Shown here piece by piece: positions 24,868 through 33,667 of a stretch of DNA of 64,000 bases; position 1 is the first letter of the stretch; every line of letters starts with the position of its first letter. Origin of the DNA: Clostridium_AB sp036639235 (GTDB lineage Bacteria > Bacillota > Clostridia > Clostridiales > Caloramatoraceae). The notes beneath the pieces were generated by a model. It was not told where the DNA came from. It was given only the letters and a program-made list of their open reading frames with translations, and ran no database searches. The stretch spans positions 1-64,000 of the forward strand of contig NZ_JAVWJB010000006.1 in the NCBI RefSeq assembly GCF_036639235.1, in the 5' to 3' direction. The position numbers and the translations under genes were made by a program.

Positions 24868-26790
24868 ATGCTAGCATTGTCGCTAAACAAAATTACAAAG
24901 TCCTATGGTGTTGAAACAATACTCCAAAACGTAAGTTTTACTATTAACGAAAACGAGAAGGTTGGATTTGTAGGAAAGAACGGAGCAGGTAAAACTACCC
25001 TATTTAAAATATTAACAGGTGAGCTTTCTCCAGATAGTGGAGATATATTTATACCTAAGGATAAAAAGGTAGGATACCTATCCCAAAGCCTTGGTCTTGA
25101 TGAATCAGAAACAGTATTTAATGAGACTATGAAGGTATATGATGATATTTTAAATATAGAATCAAGGCTTCGTGAACTTGAGATATTAATCTCAAATTCT
25201 GCAACAAATCCTGACTCCTCTGAATACAATAGACTTCTTAAGGAGTATGGAAGACTACAGGATGAATTCGAAAAAAGAAACGGCTATGGATGTGAAAGCT
25301 TTGCAAAGGGGATACTTGTAGGTCTTGGAATTTCCGCTGAATATCTAGACACTAAAATAGGTCTATTATCAGGTGGCCAAAAAACAAGGGTTGCACTTAG
25401 TAAACTTCTACTTCAAAACCCTGATGTACTACTTCTTGATGAGCCTACTAATCATTTAGACCTTGAGGCAATTAACTTTCTTGAGGGCTTCCTAAAGGAT
25501 TACAAGGGTACTGTTATTATTATTTCCCACGATAGATTCTTCTTAGATGTTATTACAACTAAGACCTATGAATTAACTAATGGTGTTGTTGAAGAATATA
25601 GGGGAAATTACAGCTATTATATTAAGGAGAGACGTGAAAGATATCTTCAAAAACTTAAAGACTATGAAATTCAACAAAAAGAAATTGAACGTTTAGAGTC
25701 TATGATAGATAAGTTCCGCTCATTTAATAGAGAAAAAAGTATTAAGCAGGCTGAAAGTAAGGAAAAAATGCTTGATAAAATAGAAAGAATAGATAAGCCA
25801 ACCTTTGATGACAAGTCTTCAAAAATTAACTTTCAATCTAAGGTTAAAAGTGGTGTTGATGTTCTAATTATAGATGAGCTTTCTAAGTCCTACTCAGATA
25901 AAAAACTTTTCGAAAACATTTCATTTATGATAAGACGTTCAGAAAGAGTTGCTCTTATAGGTGAAAATGGACGTGGAAAAAGCACTATATTCAAGATCCT
26001 TCAAGGATTTGTAGAGCCTACATCAGGTGAATTTAAACTTGGTAAAAACGTAGAGATTGGATACTACGATCAGGAACAAAAGGAGCTTTCTTCCTATAAA
26101 ACAGTTCTTGATGAGGTGTGGGATGCTTACCCATACATTGGTGTTAAGGATATTAGAACCATGCTAGGAAGCTTTTTATTTACAGGTGATGATGTATTTA
26201 AGGAGGTTTCACTACTATCAGGTGGTGAAAAAGCTAGACTTTCCCTACTTAAACTTATGCTATCAAAACCTAACTTCCTACTTCTAGATGAGCCTACAAA
26301 CCACCTTGACATATTATCAAGAGAGGCACTTGAGGATGCACTACTAGAATATGATGGAACACTTTTTGTTATATCACATGATAGATATTTCCTTAATAAG
26401 ATAATTAATAGAATACTAGAACTAGACGAGAATACTATTACAGAATATCTTGGTAACTTCCAGTATTATATAGACAAGAAAAATGCCCTGGAAGATGACT
26501 TAGTTGTAAGTACTGTTGGCAAAACCAAAACTCAGGTTAAGGAAGAGCGTAAAAAGCTTAAGTCTGAAAGGGATAAAGTTAAAAAGGTTAAAAACGAAAT
26601 TAGGGATATTGAGAAATCAATTGAGAAACTTGAAAAGGAAAATGAAGCCCTTGAAGCTGAATTATGCCTTGAAGAGGTTTACTCTAATCCTGAAACCTCA
26701 CTTAAGGTTAATACTACCCTAGCTAACAACTCATCTAAAATCGAGGAGTTATATGCTAAGTGGGAAATCCTTATGGAGGAAGTTGAATAA
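24868..26790 (+). CDS. ABC-F family ATPase (ribosome-associated)
   Basis: A 640-aa tandem ATPase without membrane helices, of the ABC-F class that acts on the ribosomal E site. Walker A motifs are GKNGAGKTT and GENGRGKST, signatures LSGGQKTRV and LSGGEKARL, both with LLDEPTNHLD. The charged linker (about residues 240-310, RERYLQKLKDYEIQQKEIER) is the tRNA-contacting arm, and a C-terminal coiled coil (residues 545-640) is present, as in Uup and YdiF. I use ATG 24868 with AGGGG eight bases upstream; the GTG nine bases earlier overlaps that site. Whether it gives antibiotic resistance cannot be told. Confidence 0.93.
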   Translation: MLALSLNKITKSYGVETILQNVSFTINENEKVGFVGKNGAGKTTLFKILTGELSPDSGDIFIPKDKKVGYLSQSLGLDESETVFNETMKVYDDILNIESRLRELEILISNSATNPDSSEYNRLLKEYGRLQDEFEKRNGYGCESFAKGILVGLGISAEYLDTKIGLLSGGQKTRVALSKLLLQNPDVLLLDEPTNHLDLEAINFLEGFLKDYKGTVIIISHDRFFLDVITTKTYELTNGVVEEYRGNYSYYIKERRERYLQKLKDYEIQQKEIERLESMIDKFRSFNREKSIKQAESKEKMLDKIERIDKPTFDDKSSKINFQSKVKSGVDVLIIDELSKSYSDKKLFENISFMIRRSERVALIGENGRGKSTIFKILQGFVEPTSGEFKLGKNVEIGYYDQEQKELSSYKTVLDEVWDAYPYIGVKDIRTMLGSFLFTGDDVFKEVSLLSGGEKARLSLLKLMLSKPNFLLLDEPTNHLDILSREALEDALLEYDGTLFVISHDRYFLNKIINRILELDENTITEYLGNFQYYIDKKNALEDDLVVSTVGKTKTQVKEERKKLKSERDKVKKVKNEIRDIEKSIEKLEKENEALEAELCLEEVYSNPETSLKVNTTLANNSSKIEELYAKWEILMEEVE

Positions 26791-26804
26791 TTTGTAGAAA
26801 AAGC

Positions 26805-26838
26805 AAACTACCTACAAGAAACTTGTAGGTAGTTTTTT
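26805..26838 (+). terminator. terminator after the ABC-F gene
   Basis: Fourteen-bp stem AAACTACCTACAAG/CTTGTAGGTAGTTT followed by TTTT. Confidence 0.92.
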
Positions 26839-26888
26839 ATACCCTAAATAATTTGTAGAAAATCATTATTTCATGATTATTCCTATAT

Positions 26889-26985
26889 ATATCCACAATA
26901 TTAACAACATTATCCACATATACAACCTTTATCTACCAAGGTATTACTAGCATATTTTAACATTATCCACATATATTTATACACA
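26889..26985 (+). promoter_or_regulatory. cluster of DnaA boxes
   Basis: Three exact TTATNCACA boxes in the same orientation: TTATCCACA at 26910-26918 and 26963-26971, TTATACACA at 26977-26985. A near match ATATCCACA is at 26889-26897. The 260-base gap between the ABC-F gene and tsaD holds nothing else besides the terminator. There is no dnaA, dnaN or gidA nearby, so this is not the usual oriC context; a DnaA-titrating or reactivating site is possible. Confidence 0.55.
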
Positions 26986-27051
26986 GCCTAGTAAGATATC
27001 AACAGGCTATTTTTATTCATCCTTAGAATATCCATACTATCTTCTACAAAC

Positions 27052-28074
27052 TTAGTGCCTATCTCCTATTTTTAGAGATGGTACAGCATTCAAATTTAGA
27101 CTAGATATGTGTCCATTTATATAATCATAATATCCAGCTGATGCTATCATAGCTGCATTATCCGTACAAAGTATATTAGAAGGATACAGGAATCTTATTC
27201 CCTTCTTTTCACATATAGCAGTTAATCTTTCCCTAAGTGCTGAATTCGCAGCAACTCCCCCTGCTAAACATAAAGTATCTACACCAGCTAATTTAACAGC
27301 CTCAATTGCCTTGTTTGATAGAACCTCAACAACAGATGCTTGAAAGCTAGCTGCAACATCTGCCTTGTTAATCTCAAATGACTGCATATTCATCTTATTA
27401 AGGTAGTTAAGCACAGCTGACTTAAGTCCACTAAATGAAAAGTCAAAGCTTCCCTCTTCAAGATATGACCTTGGAAAATCTATTGCGGATGGATTCCCTT
27501 CCCTTGCAATCTTATCAATAGCAGGCCCTCCAGGATATCCAAGCCCAAGTGCCCTTGATATCTTATCATATGCCTCTCCTGCCGCGTCATCCCTTGTTCT
27601 ACCTATTATTTCATACTTACCATAGTCCTTAACAAGTACAAGATGTGTATGACCTCCTGAAACAATTAAAGTAACAAATGGTGGCTGAAGAAATTTATGT
27701 TCTATATAATTAGCACTAATATGCCCCTCTATATGGTTTACTCCAACAAATGGCTTACCTGAAGAAAGTGCCATAGCCTTAGCAGTTGAAAGCCCAACAA
27801 GTAATGCCCCAACAAGCCCTGGTCCATATGTAGCTGCAAAAACATCCACATCACTATATTCTATTCCTGCTTCCTTAACAGCCTCATCAATAACACTTGA
27901 AATAGCTTCAATATGCTTTCTTGATGCAACCTCTGGAACTACTCCACCAAACTTTTTGTGTATATCTATCTGTGAAGAAATTATATTTGAAAGCACTTCC
28001 CTACCATTTTTCACAATAGATGCTGATGTTTCATCACAGCTACTTTCAATTCCTAGTGTTATAATATCTTTCAT
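27052..28074 (-). CDS. tsaD: tRNA N6-adenosine threonylcarbamoyltransferase TsaD
   Basis: Transfers threonylcarbamoyl to A37 of ANN-decoding tRNAs. The 340-aa ASKHA-fold protein has LGIESSCDETSAS at the start, the metal ligands in GVNHIEGHISAN and SGGHTHLV, and the C-terminal LAGGVAANSALR with AAMIASAGYY. I choose ATG 28072-28074 since GGAG lies eight bases before it; the ATG six bases upstream is too close. Its partners tsaB and tsaE are at 57600-58744, so the pathway is split between two loci here. Confidence 0.96.
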   Translation of the reverse strand: MKDIITLGIESSCDETSASIVKNGREVLSNIISSQIDIHKKFGGVVPEVASRKHIEAISSVIDEAVKEAGIEYSDVDVFAATYGPGLVGALLVGLSTAKAMALSSGKPFVGVNHIEGHISANYIEHKFLQPPFVTLIVSGGHTHLVLVKDYGKYEIIGRTRDDAAGEAYDKISRALGLGYPGGPAIDKIAREGNPSAIDFPRSYLEEGSFDFSFSGLKSAVLNYLNKMNMQSFEINKADVAASFQASVVEVLSNKAIEAVKLAGVDTLCLAGGVAANSALRERLTAICEKKGIRFLYPSNILCTDNAAMIASAGYYDYINGHISSLNLNAVPSLKIGDRH

Positions 28075-28214
28075 AATCATTGCTCCTTAAATTTAACTTA
28101 CCTTTACATTTTATAGCTTTTATATTTTATCTTCAACTTTAATTGAGATAAATATAATATATTTGGTATAATTATATTAAAACTTGGCGAAAATTAGAAA
28201 AAGGGGTGATGGAC

Positions 28215-28550
28215 ATGTATATAACATTTAAAGATATGGTTCTTTTTATGTTTTTACTATGTTTTATAGTATTAACAGTTTTTCTATGTATAACACTATA
28301 TAGACTTATAAAAACTCTAAAATCAGTTAATGAGGTTATTGCTGATAACAGGGAAAGCCTTGCTTCCTCTATGAAGTCAGTTTCAACTATATGCGGGAAA
28401 ACAGAAGGTGCTGCTGTTAAGATATCTGATAAGATATCTGATGAGGAACTTGACTCATACATACCTACCTATATTCCATACATAACAGGGGCAATATCTT
28501 TTATTGTTTCCATATATAATATTTTTAAATCAAACAAAGAATCAAAATAA
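28215..28550 (+). CDS. small membrane-anchored protein, DUF948-like
   Basis: A 111-aa protein with one N-terminal membrane helix (about residues 8-30) followed by a helical stretch (LIKTLKSVNEVIADNRESLASSMKSV) of the kind found in DUF948/YtxG-like proteins, and a second hydrophobic segment near the C-terminus (YIPYITGAISFIVSIYNIF). AAGGGG precedes ATG 28215; upstream GTG and ATG codons overlap this site. Divergent from tsaD. Function unknown. Confidence 0.7.
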   Translation: MYITFKDMVLFMFLLCFIVLTVFLCITLYRLIKTLKSVNEVIADNRESLASSMKSVSTICGKTEGAAVKISDKISDEELDSYIPTYIPYITGAISFIVSIYNIFKSNKESK

Positions 28551-28572
28551 AAAGAGGGCATTTGCCCTCTTT
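28551..28572. terminator. bidirectional terminator
   Basis: Nine-bp stem AAAGAGGGC/GCCCTCTTT with a four-base loop between the small membrane gene and the convergent 804-aa gene. Confidence 0.85.
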
Positions 28573-28592
28573 CTGTTTAACCTATAAAAGTT

Positions 28593-31162
28593 TTATTTTT
28601 TCATCATAAATTTAAATTTATCAACTAAACTTGATTCACTTTTAATTTTCTTAATTGAAGAGAATATTTCTTCCCATTCTACAGGCATTGAAAGATGCTC
28701 TTTTTCAAATTCTTCTTTAACCCTTTCGTCTATCTCACAAATTAAGCTAAACTTAAGTTCACAAATCCTATCAATTAACATTTCACGAAGCTTTATTGCT
28801 ATCTTTTCCTTACCTGACATTTTATAAACCGGATGTACATAATAAAGATAATAAATAATAAAGCTTACTGCTACCTTTGAATGTATATTTTTATCATTTA
28901 AACAGAGCATCATATAGTCGAATATAAACCTGTCCTCTGTCATGAATACATCAGTAACAATCTTATGATCTTCCTTATCACTACAAAGACTCGCTATAGC
29001 TTCAAGATTTATATCTCTATACTTCTTATATGAAGCCTCACTAAGCCTTTTAGGTGATACTGCCCCATGTTCAAACTCATATATATCTATTTCTTCCCCT
29101 CTTTGAAGGCTTCTTTGTAATTGAAGCATTCTTGTTATATTTATAGGGGTAACTACCTTCCTGTCCCTTTTAATATGTGAAACACCATCTAAAATAGCAT
29201 ATACCTCTTCACAATTTGCAAAATCAACCCTATCCTCAATAAACAATACTATTTGATGTAGTACCTTATCTGAGAATATGCTTATTGGAATATGCTTATC
29301 TGTTATCTGATTAATCATATATATTGAAAACTTAAACCCTTCATTTTCCTCAATATTAGATAGTACATGTGCAGCTGCCCTTGAAAAGTACTTATCAAAA
29401 TACTCCTTAGCACATAGGAAAGATGGCATATACTCAATAAATCCATCTAAAGTGTATTTACTACCTATCATATAACTTTTAAATTCCTCATAAAGGAATA
29501 TAAGGCCATTTTCACTATACGAAAGTCTCTTTCTGATAGCTGTTGAAAGTGATTCCTCTGACTTTTTAAAGAATGAAGTTATACACTTCATAAAGTGTTC
29601 CTGAAGCTTTTCGTTTTCTATTTTTTCAAATATTAAAAGCATCATACTTGCTATATACTCATCGTCTCCTGACATGCTGAAGAAAAACTCCTCATACTCA
29701 AGCTCTTCCCGCACCATAGACTTAATTGATATATTAACAAGTCCCATTAACTTTTCACTAAGTTTATTCCACTTATACCCAAGTGCAATATTTGCTGATA
29801 AAATGTACTTTACCATATACATAACCCTATCAGGTGTAAAGTCAATATTCATATATATATTAATATGCTCAATTCTCTTATCATCAAGTATATACTTATA
29901 AAGCTCTCTAGTATCAGTAAACTTCTCTACTTCTACAACAGCTTCCTCAAGCTGGTATACATCTCTATATCTTCCGTTAAAAAGAAGGCTAACTAGTGAC
30001 TTAATATAAAGCTCTTTACACATTTCATTTATAAATAAACTTTCCATTTCCTTAGCTGCTCTAAATGAAAANNNNNNNNNNNNNNNNNNNNNNNNNNNNN
30101 NNNNNNNNNNNNNNNNNNNNNNNNNNNNNNNNNNNNNNNNNNNNNNNNNNNNNNNNNNNNNNNNNNNNNNNTACACATTTCATTTATAAATAAACTTTCC
30201 ATTTCCTTAGCTGCTCTAAATGAAAACCCTATTATAAGCTTAAAAAACTTAATATCAATTTCTGTTGTTAGTTTATCTATTACCTTTAGCATATTAAGTA
30301 TAACTATTCTCTTAGCTTCCTTTGATCCTATTTCTTCAAGGGTATCAAATGCAACCTTAACATCAGAATACTCATAATCCCCAAGTCCAAGTCTTGATAT
30401 CATATAAATATTATAAATATCCTCAATTCTTTCATCTAAAACCTTATAATCAAAGTGGGTGGCAAATAGGAAAAACGCCTCTAAATTAGTTGATGGTACA
30501 AGATAATGCCTCTCTAGCATAGATGTAAACTTATACTGTTCAACATTTGAATTATCACCTTCTAATGAGAACCTATATCTTACATCAACTATATTATCAC
30601 TAATTGAAATACTTGCCATTCCCATACCATTTGAATAGTTTTCAACCTTAAAACTAACACTTTGAGCAAGCTCTATTGGAAATACTGTTTGGACTATACC
30701 TATCCACAGTAATAATTCCTTAGCATGTCCCCTTATTCTAATAGAAGAATTATAATATTTAGATCTAAATAGTCCGCTAACCATTTGTCTAAATCCTTGC
30801 CCATCTATACTCTTCATGTATCTTGATAGTGTTTCAAATTCAAGGTCTTGATAGTCTTGATGTTTAAAGTCACTATCAATAAACCCACTTTCGTACATAA
30901 TCTTAATTGGGTAATCATCTAAGGAGTCTACATAAACAAATTGAACAACATATTGTTTCTCTTCCTCCTCATAATCAACCCTTAATATTAGATGCTTATC
31001 TTCTATTTTTTTATATAATATTCCTGATTTTATACCCTTAACAAAATAACTTAGAAATAAACTTACAATAATACTAGATATTTTCTTATCTACTCCGTCT
31101 GACGTGTAATTGATTCTATAATTCAAATCATCAAATAAAAAGAATTTAATTATTTTTACCAT
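28593..31162 (-). CDS. large protein of unknown function (about 804 aa), interrupted by an assembly gap
   Basis: In the sequence as given the frame is broken by 100 N at 30072-30171, but both sides are one gene. The 55 bases before the gap (30017-30071) are repeated exactly after it (30172-30226). Removing 155 bases leaves 2415 bases, 805 codons including the stop, with no frame change. The protein starts MVKIIKFFLFDDLNYRINYT, has no signal peptide or membrane helix, and is beta-rich for the first 220 residues and then helical to the end. No motif that I recognise as catalytic. It stands alone upstream of a bidirectional terminator. Confidence 0.75.
30017..30226. other. scaffold gap of 100 N flanked by a 55-bp duplicated contig end
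   Basis: The N run covers 30072-30171. The flanking 55-mers (starting TACACATTTCATTT and ending AAATGAAAA) are identical. A 55-base exact overlap is what an assembler with k=55 leaves at adjoining contigs that the scaffolder did not merge, and 100 N is a conventional unknown-gap filler. Confidence 0.93.
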
Positions 31163-31280
31163 ACGCTATACCTACCTAGATATTTCTTTTTTCTTTTCGT
31201 ATTATTATCGACTTTGCATATGTATTTATTAACCATTTTAATAAATATAAAATATTTTTTAATAATTTTTATAAAACCTA

Positions 31281-31309
31281 TTGCAATATATGAAATAAGG
31301 GTATATAAT
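31281..31309 (+). promoter_or_regulatory. promoter of tRNA-Trp
   Basis: TTGCAA (31281-31286), 17 bases, TATAAT (31304-31309). The start site lies about six bases before the tRNA, leaving almost no 5' leader. Confidence 0.82.
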
Positions 31310-31321
31310 AAGTATTGTCTT

Positions 31322-31397
31322 AGGGGTATGGCTCAATTGGTAGAGTAGTGGTCTCCAAAACCATTGGTTCCGGGTTCGAGTCCTGGTGCCCCTGCCA
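31322..31397 (+). tRNA. tRNA-Trp (CCA)
   Basis: Cloverleaf: acceptor AGGGGTA/TGCCCCT, D arm GCTC..GAGT, anticodon stem GTGGT/ACCAT with loop CTCCAAA giving anticodon CCA, T arm with GGTTCGAGTCC. The 3' CCA is encoded. Discriminator G, as expected for bacterial tRNA-Trp. Confidence 0.96.
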
Positions 31398-31428
31398 AAA
31401 GGTAAGCATTTAATGCTTACCTTTTTTT
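31398..31428. terminator. terminator of tRNA-Trp
   Basis: AAAGGTAAGCAT/ATGCTTACCTTT stem with a three-base loop and a T-run. It directly follows the CCA end, and also sits at the stop of the convergent lipoprotein gene. Confidence 0.92.
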
Positions 31429-31933
31429 ATTTTACCTGAGTATATTTACCTAGCCTGTATCCCTCATCTATATATCTAACACTTATTTCAAGGCATTCAT
31501 CACTTTCAACCATATTAACAGGAATATATAGGGTTCCACCATAGTTTACTGCCTTAAATCCACCTTCATAATTAATCTTATTATAACTCTCTTCAATTAG
31601 CTTATCATTTTCCGCCTTATGAATTTCATTTAACTTTTTAGGTCTACTACTAAAGTAATCCTTCCCCTTATAAAAGTACATATAGTTATTTTTACTAGCA
31701 ACAAATATCTTCTCATTGCCTTCTTGTACATATTTTCTATTATGATATTCTAGTATATTACATACCATTTCAAGTGGCACTGTAGGCTCACCACTAAACT
31801 CATATGATTTTACAGGTACATTATTAACAGATACCTCAATAGTCTTACTTGGTTTATTCTCCGATGAGCATGATGCAAACATAAATAGAGATATAAATGA
31901 TACAAAACAAATCATAATATTAATCCTTTTCAT
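31427..31933 (-). CDS. lipoprotein with copper-amine-oxidase-N-like domain
   Basis: A 168-aa exported lipoprotein: basic start MKRIN, hydrophobic helix and lipobox LFMFASC with the acylated Cys at 22. The rest resembles the beta-rich copper amine oxidase N-terminal-like domain that is common in clostridial envelope proteins (VSVNNVPVKSYEF, VPLEMVCNILEY, TLYIPVNMV). It likely has a structural or binding role outside the membrane. Its stop falls in the tRNA-Trp terminator. Confidence 0.72.
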   Translation of the reverse strand: MKRINIMICFVSFISLFMFASCSSENKPSKTIEVSVNNVPVKSYEFSGEPTVPLEMVCNILEYHNRKYVQEGNEKIFVASKNNYMYFYKGKDYFSSRPKKLNEIHKAENDKLIEESYNKINYEGGFKAVNYGGTLYIPVNMVESDECLEISVRYIDEGYRLGKYTQVK

Positions 31934-32013
31934 ATTCCACCTCTCAAAAATACTTATTAGTATAAAATATAAAAAGCCTCCTGTTTTTAGAAGACTTTCT
32001 ACCTAGCATTATT

Positions 32014-32493
32014 TTATTTTATAAGAAACCTATCTATTTGGTTAGTAATTCTAACAAGGTCCTCATTATTATACATATTTAACACAACTCTGTACTCTAC
32101 GTCACTTGATTTGTAACTTACCTCTATAAAGTTATTAAACTTTAATTTTTTATTATTACTAAGACTTACAAGATCACCTTTAATCTTTAGTTTACCTACA
32201 TTTACTTTTTCTAAAATGTATGAACTACTTACAATCTTATAGGATGGTATTTCATGAAGCTTTACAAGATGTCTTATACCATCATATTCAAATAGTAGCT
32301 TATCTGTGAGTACTTCAACTCTACATTTACTTCCTGAAGTAATATCAGAAAGCCCAGCAATGTAAGTAACATCCTCTATGTTACTTATCCACTCATTTGG
32401 CTTATTCTTAGGCTCATTTCTATGATTTTTCACACCTACATAAATACCAATTACCACAACTGAAACTAGTATTATACCTACCAATATATCCAT
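32014..32493 (-). CDS. membrane-anchored protein of unknown function
   Basis: A 159-aa protein with one N-terminal membrane helix (MDILVGIILVSVVVIGIYVG) and a soluble beta-rich domain of about 130 residues. I choose ATG 32491-32493 with AAGGGG eight bases upstream; the GTG nine bases before it overlaps the binding site. No family recognised. It may be co-directional with the following lipoprotein gene but is 80 bases away from it. Confidence 0.68.
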   Translation of the reverse strand: MDILVGIILVSVVVIGIYVGVKNHRNEPKNKPNEWISNIEDVTYIAGLSDITSGSKCRVEVLTDKLLFEYDGIRHLVKLHEIPSYKIVSSSYILEKVNVGKLKIKGDLVSLSNNKKLKFNNFIEVSYKSSDVEYRVVLNMYNNEDLVRITNQIDRFLIK

Positions 32494-32713
32494 AGCTACC
32501 ACCCCTTTTTTAAAATCTTCCCCTTTATTAATTTTATGTATTAGAACTTCATATTGACATAAGATTCTGTATATTTAAGTGAAATTTTTTAACTTTTTGT
32601 ACATACTTTGTTAATATTTCACAACAATCTATTTCTTATATTATATATATTTTTTTACAAAATTAGAAGATACTATTTTAAATTTGTGATATTTAAAAAT
32701 AGTAAAAATGAAA

Positions 32714-32741
32714 AAAACTGCCCTTATACAAGGACAGTTTT
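32714..32741 (-). terminator. terminator after the TIGR04076-like gene
   Basis: AAAACTGtCCT/AGGgCAGTTTT stem on the minus strand followed by TTTTTTC, 13 bases after the stop. Confidence 0.88.
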
Positions 32742-32753
32742 GATAACTTTAAA

Positions 32754-33038
32754 CTATTTTACTACTTCAAGCTTGTAGTATACTGGACGAGCACCGTCGT
32801 TACAGCAAACAGTTGTGTTTCCATCAGCTAGTAGCGGATCGCTATCTCCTGAAGCTAATTCAACAACTCTTCTCTTAACACCTAGCCAAGCGCTAGCTGA
32901 AAGTCCTTCTGGTGACTCACCGTTTGTTGAAACGTATGTATCTCCTACTTTTGAGTTTACGTTAGCATTTTCTTTAGCAGTAGCTGTTTCTTGGTTAACT
33001 ACTTCTATAACAGTTATCTTTACATCTTTTAGTGACAT
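32754..33038 (-). CDS. TIGR04076-family-like protein
   Basis: A 94-aa soluble protein. The VKITVIEVVNQ start, the PEGLSASAWLGVKRRVVELASG middle and the C-terminal VCCNDGARPVYYKLEVV match the pattern of the TIGR04076 family, whose members end in CCxDGxRPVxFK. The role of the family is unknown; some members lie near redox or radical-SAM genes. The family usually has a conserved cysteine near the start; that is missing here. GGGG precedes ATG 33036-33038. Single gene with its own terminator. Confidence 0.72.
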   Translation of the reverse strand: MSLKDVKITVIEVVNQETATAKENANVNSKVGDTYVSTNGESPEGLSASAWLGVKRRVVELASGDSDPLLADGNTTVCCNDGARPVYYKLEVVK

Positions 33039-33281
33039 AATGAATACCCCCCATAATTAATTATGTGTTGTTACTTTTAATTATAACACCATATGTATTA
33101 AAAGAAAACTAGGCATTTATCCTTTTTCTCTAAAATACTGCTAAAAAACATTATTTAGAGAAAATACACACCCTTTTCCATTAAATACTTATAGATTTAT
33201 TATAATTATAAAGCACATTTTATTAAATATTTATTATTATGACTATTATAGCCACAATATGTTAGACGAATCAAAGTGTTA

Positions 33282-33566
33282 TTAGCCAATATTCTTTAAT
33301 ATTGCCTCTTCAATTTCAGCGTGTGGTGCTGGAATTACGTGTACAGCGTTAATTTCTCCAACTGATCTTGCAACTTCTACACCAGCGTCAACTGCAGCCT
33401 TAACAGCTCCAACGTCACCTCTTACAATAACAGCAACAAGTCCTGACCCTATTGACTTATATCCGCATAGTGTTACACTAGCAGCCTTAACCATAGCATC
33501 TGCTGCTTCAACTGCAGGAGTTAATCCTCTAGTTTCTATCATACCAAGTGCCTTATTAACTGACAT
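33282..33566 (-). CDS. bacterial microcompartment shell protein, BMC-H (EutM/PduA type)
   Basis: A 94-aa hexamer-forming shell protein. The single BMC domain is complete: ALGMIETRGLTPAVEAADAMVKAA, VTLCGYKSIGSGLVAVIVRGDVGAV, AVDAGVEVARSVGEINAVHVIPAPH. Start at ATG 33564-33566 with GGAGG ten bases upstream; a longer in-frame ATG at 33608 has no binding site. No other microcompartment gene (vertex protein, trimer, enzyme with encapsulation peptide) is in the window, so this is an orphan gene; the rest of a shell must be elsewhere. Confidence 0.94.
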   Translation of the reverse strand: MSVNKALGMIETRGLTPAVEAADAMVKAASVTLCGYKSIGSGLVAVIVRGDVGAVKAAVDAGVEVARSVGEINAVHVIPAPHAEIEEAILKNIG

Positions 33567-33667
33567 AACTTTTTCCCTCCTTAGCAAAATAATAACATAC
33601 TTATACAATTTCTATTTTACCACAAATAAGGAATCATAATAAAGATATTTATTAAATAAATTATAAA

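Noticed and set aside
26889..26985. Chromosomal origin of replication
   Set aside because: DnaA boxes are present, but there is no dnaA/dnaN/rpmH or gidA context and no AT-rich unwinding repeats of the usual kind, so I call it only a DnaA-box cluster.
28206..28214. Upstream GTG/ATG starts (also before 24868, 32493 and 49160)
   Set aside because: In each case the earlier start overlaps the purine-rich ribosome binding site that is correctly spaced for the later ATG.
30017..30226. A true 55-bp tandem duplication or frameshift in the 804-aa gene
   Set aside because: The exact 55-base match, the 100 N and the restored frame on removing 155 bases point to an assembly join.
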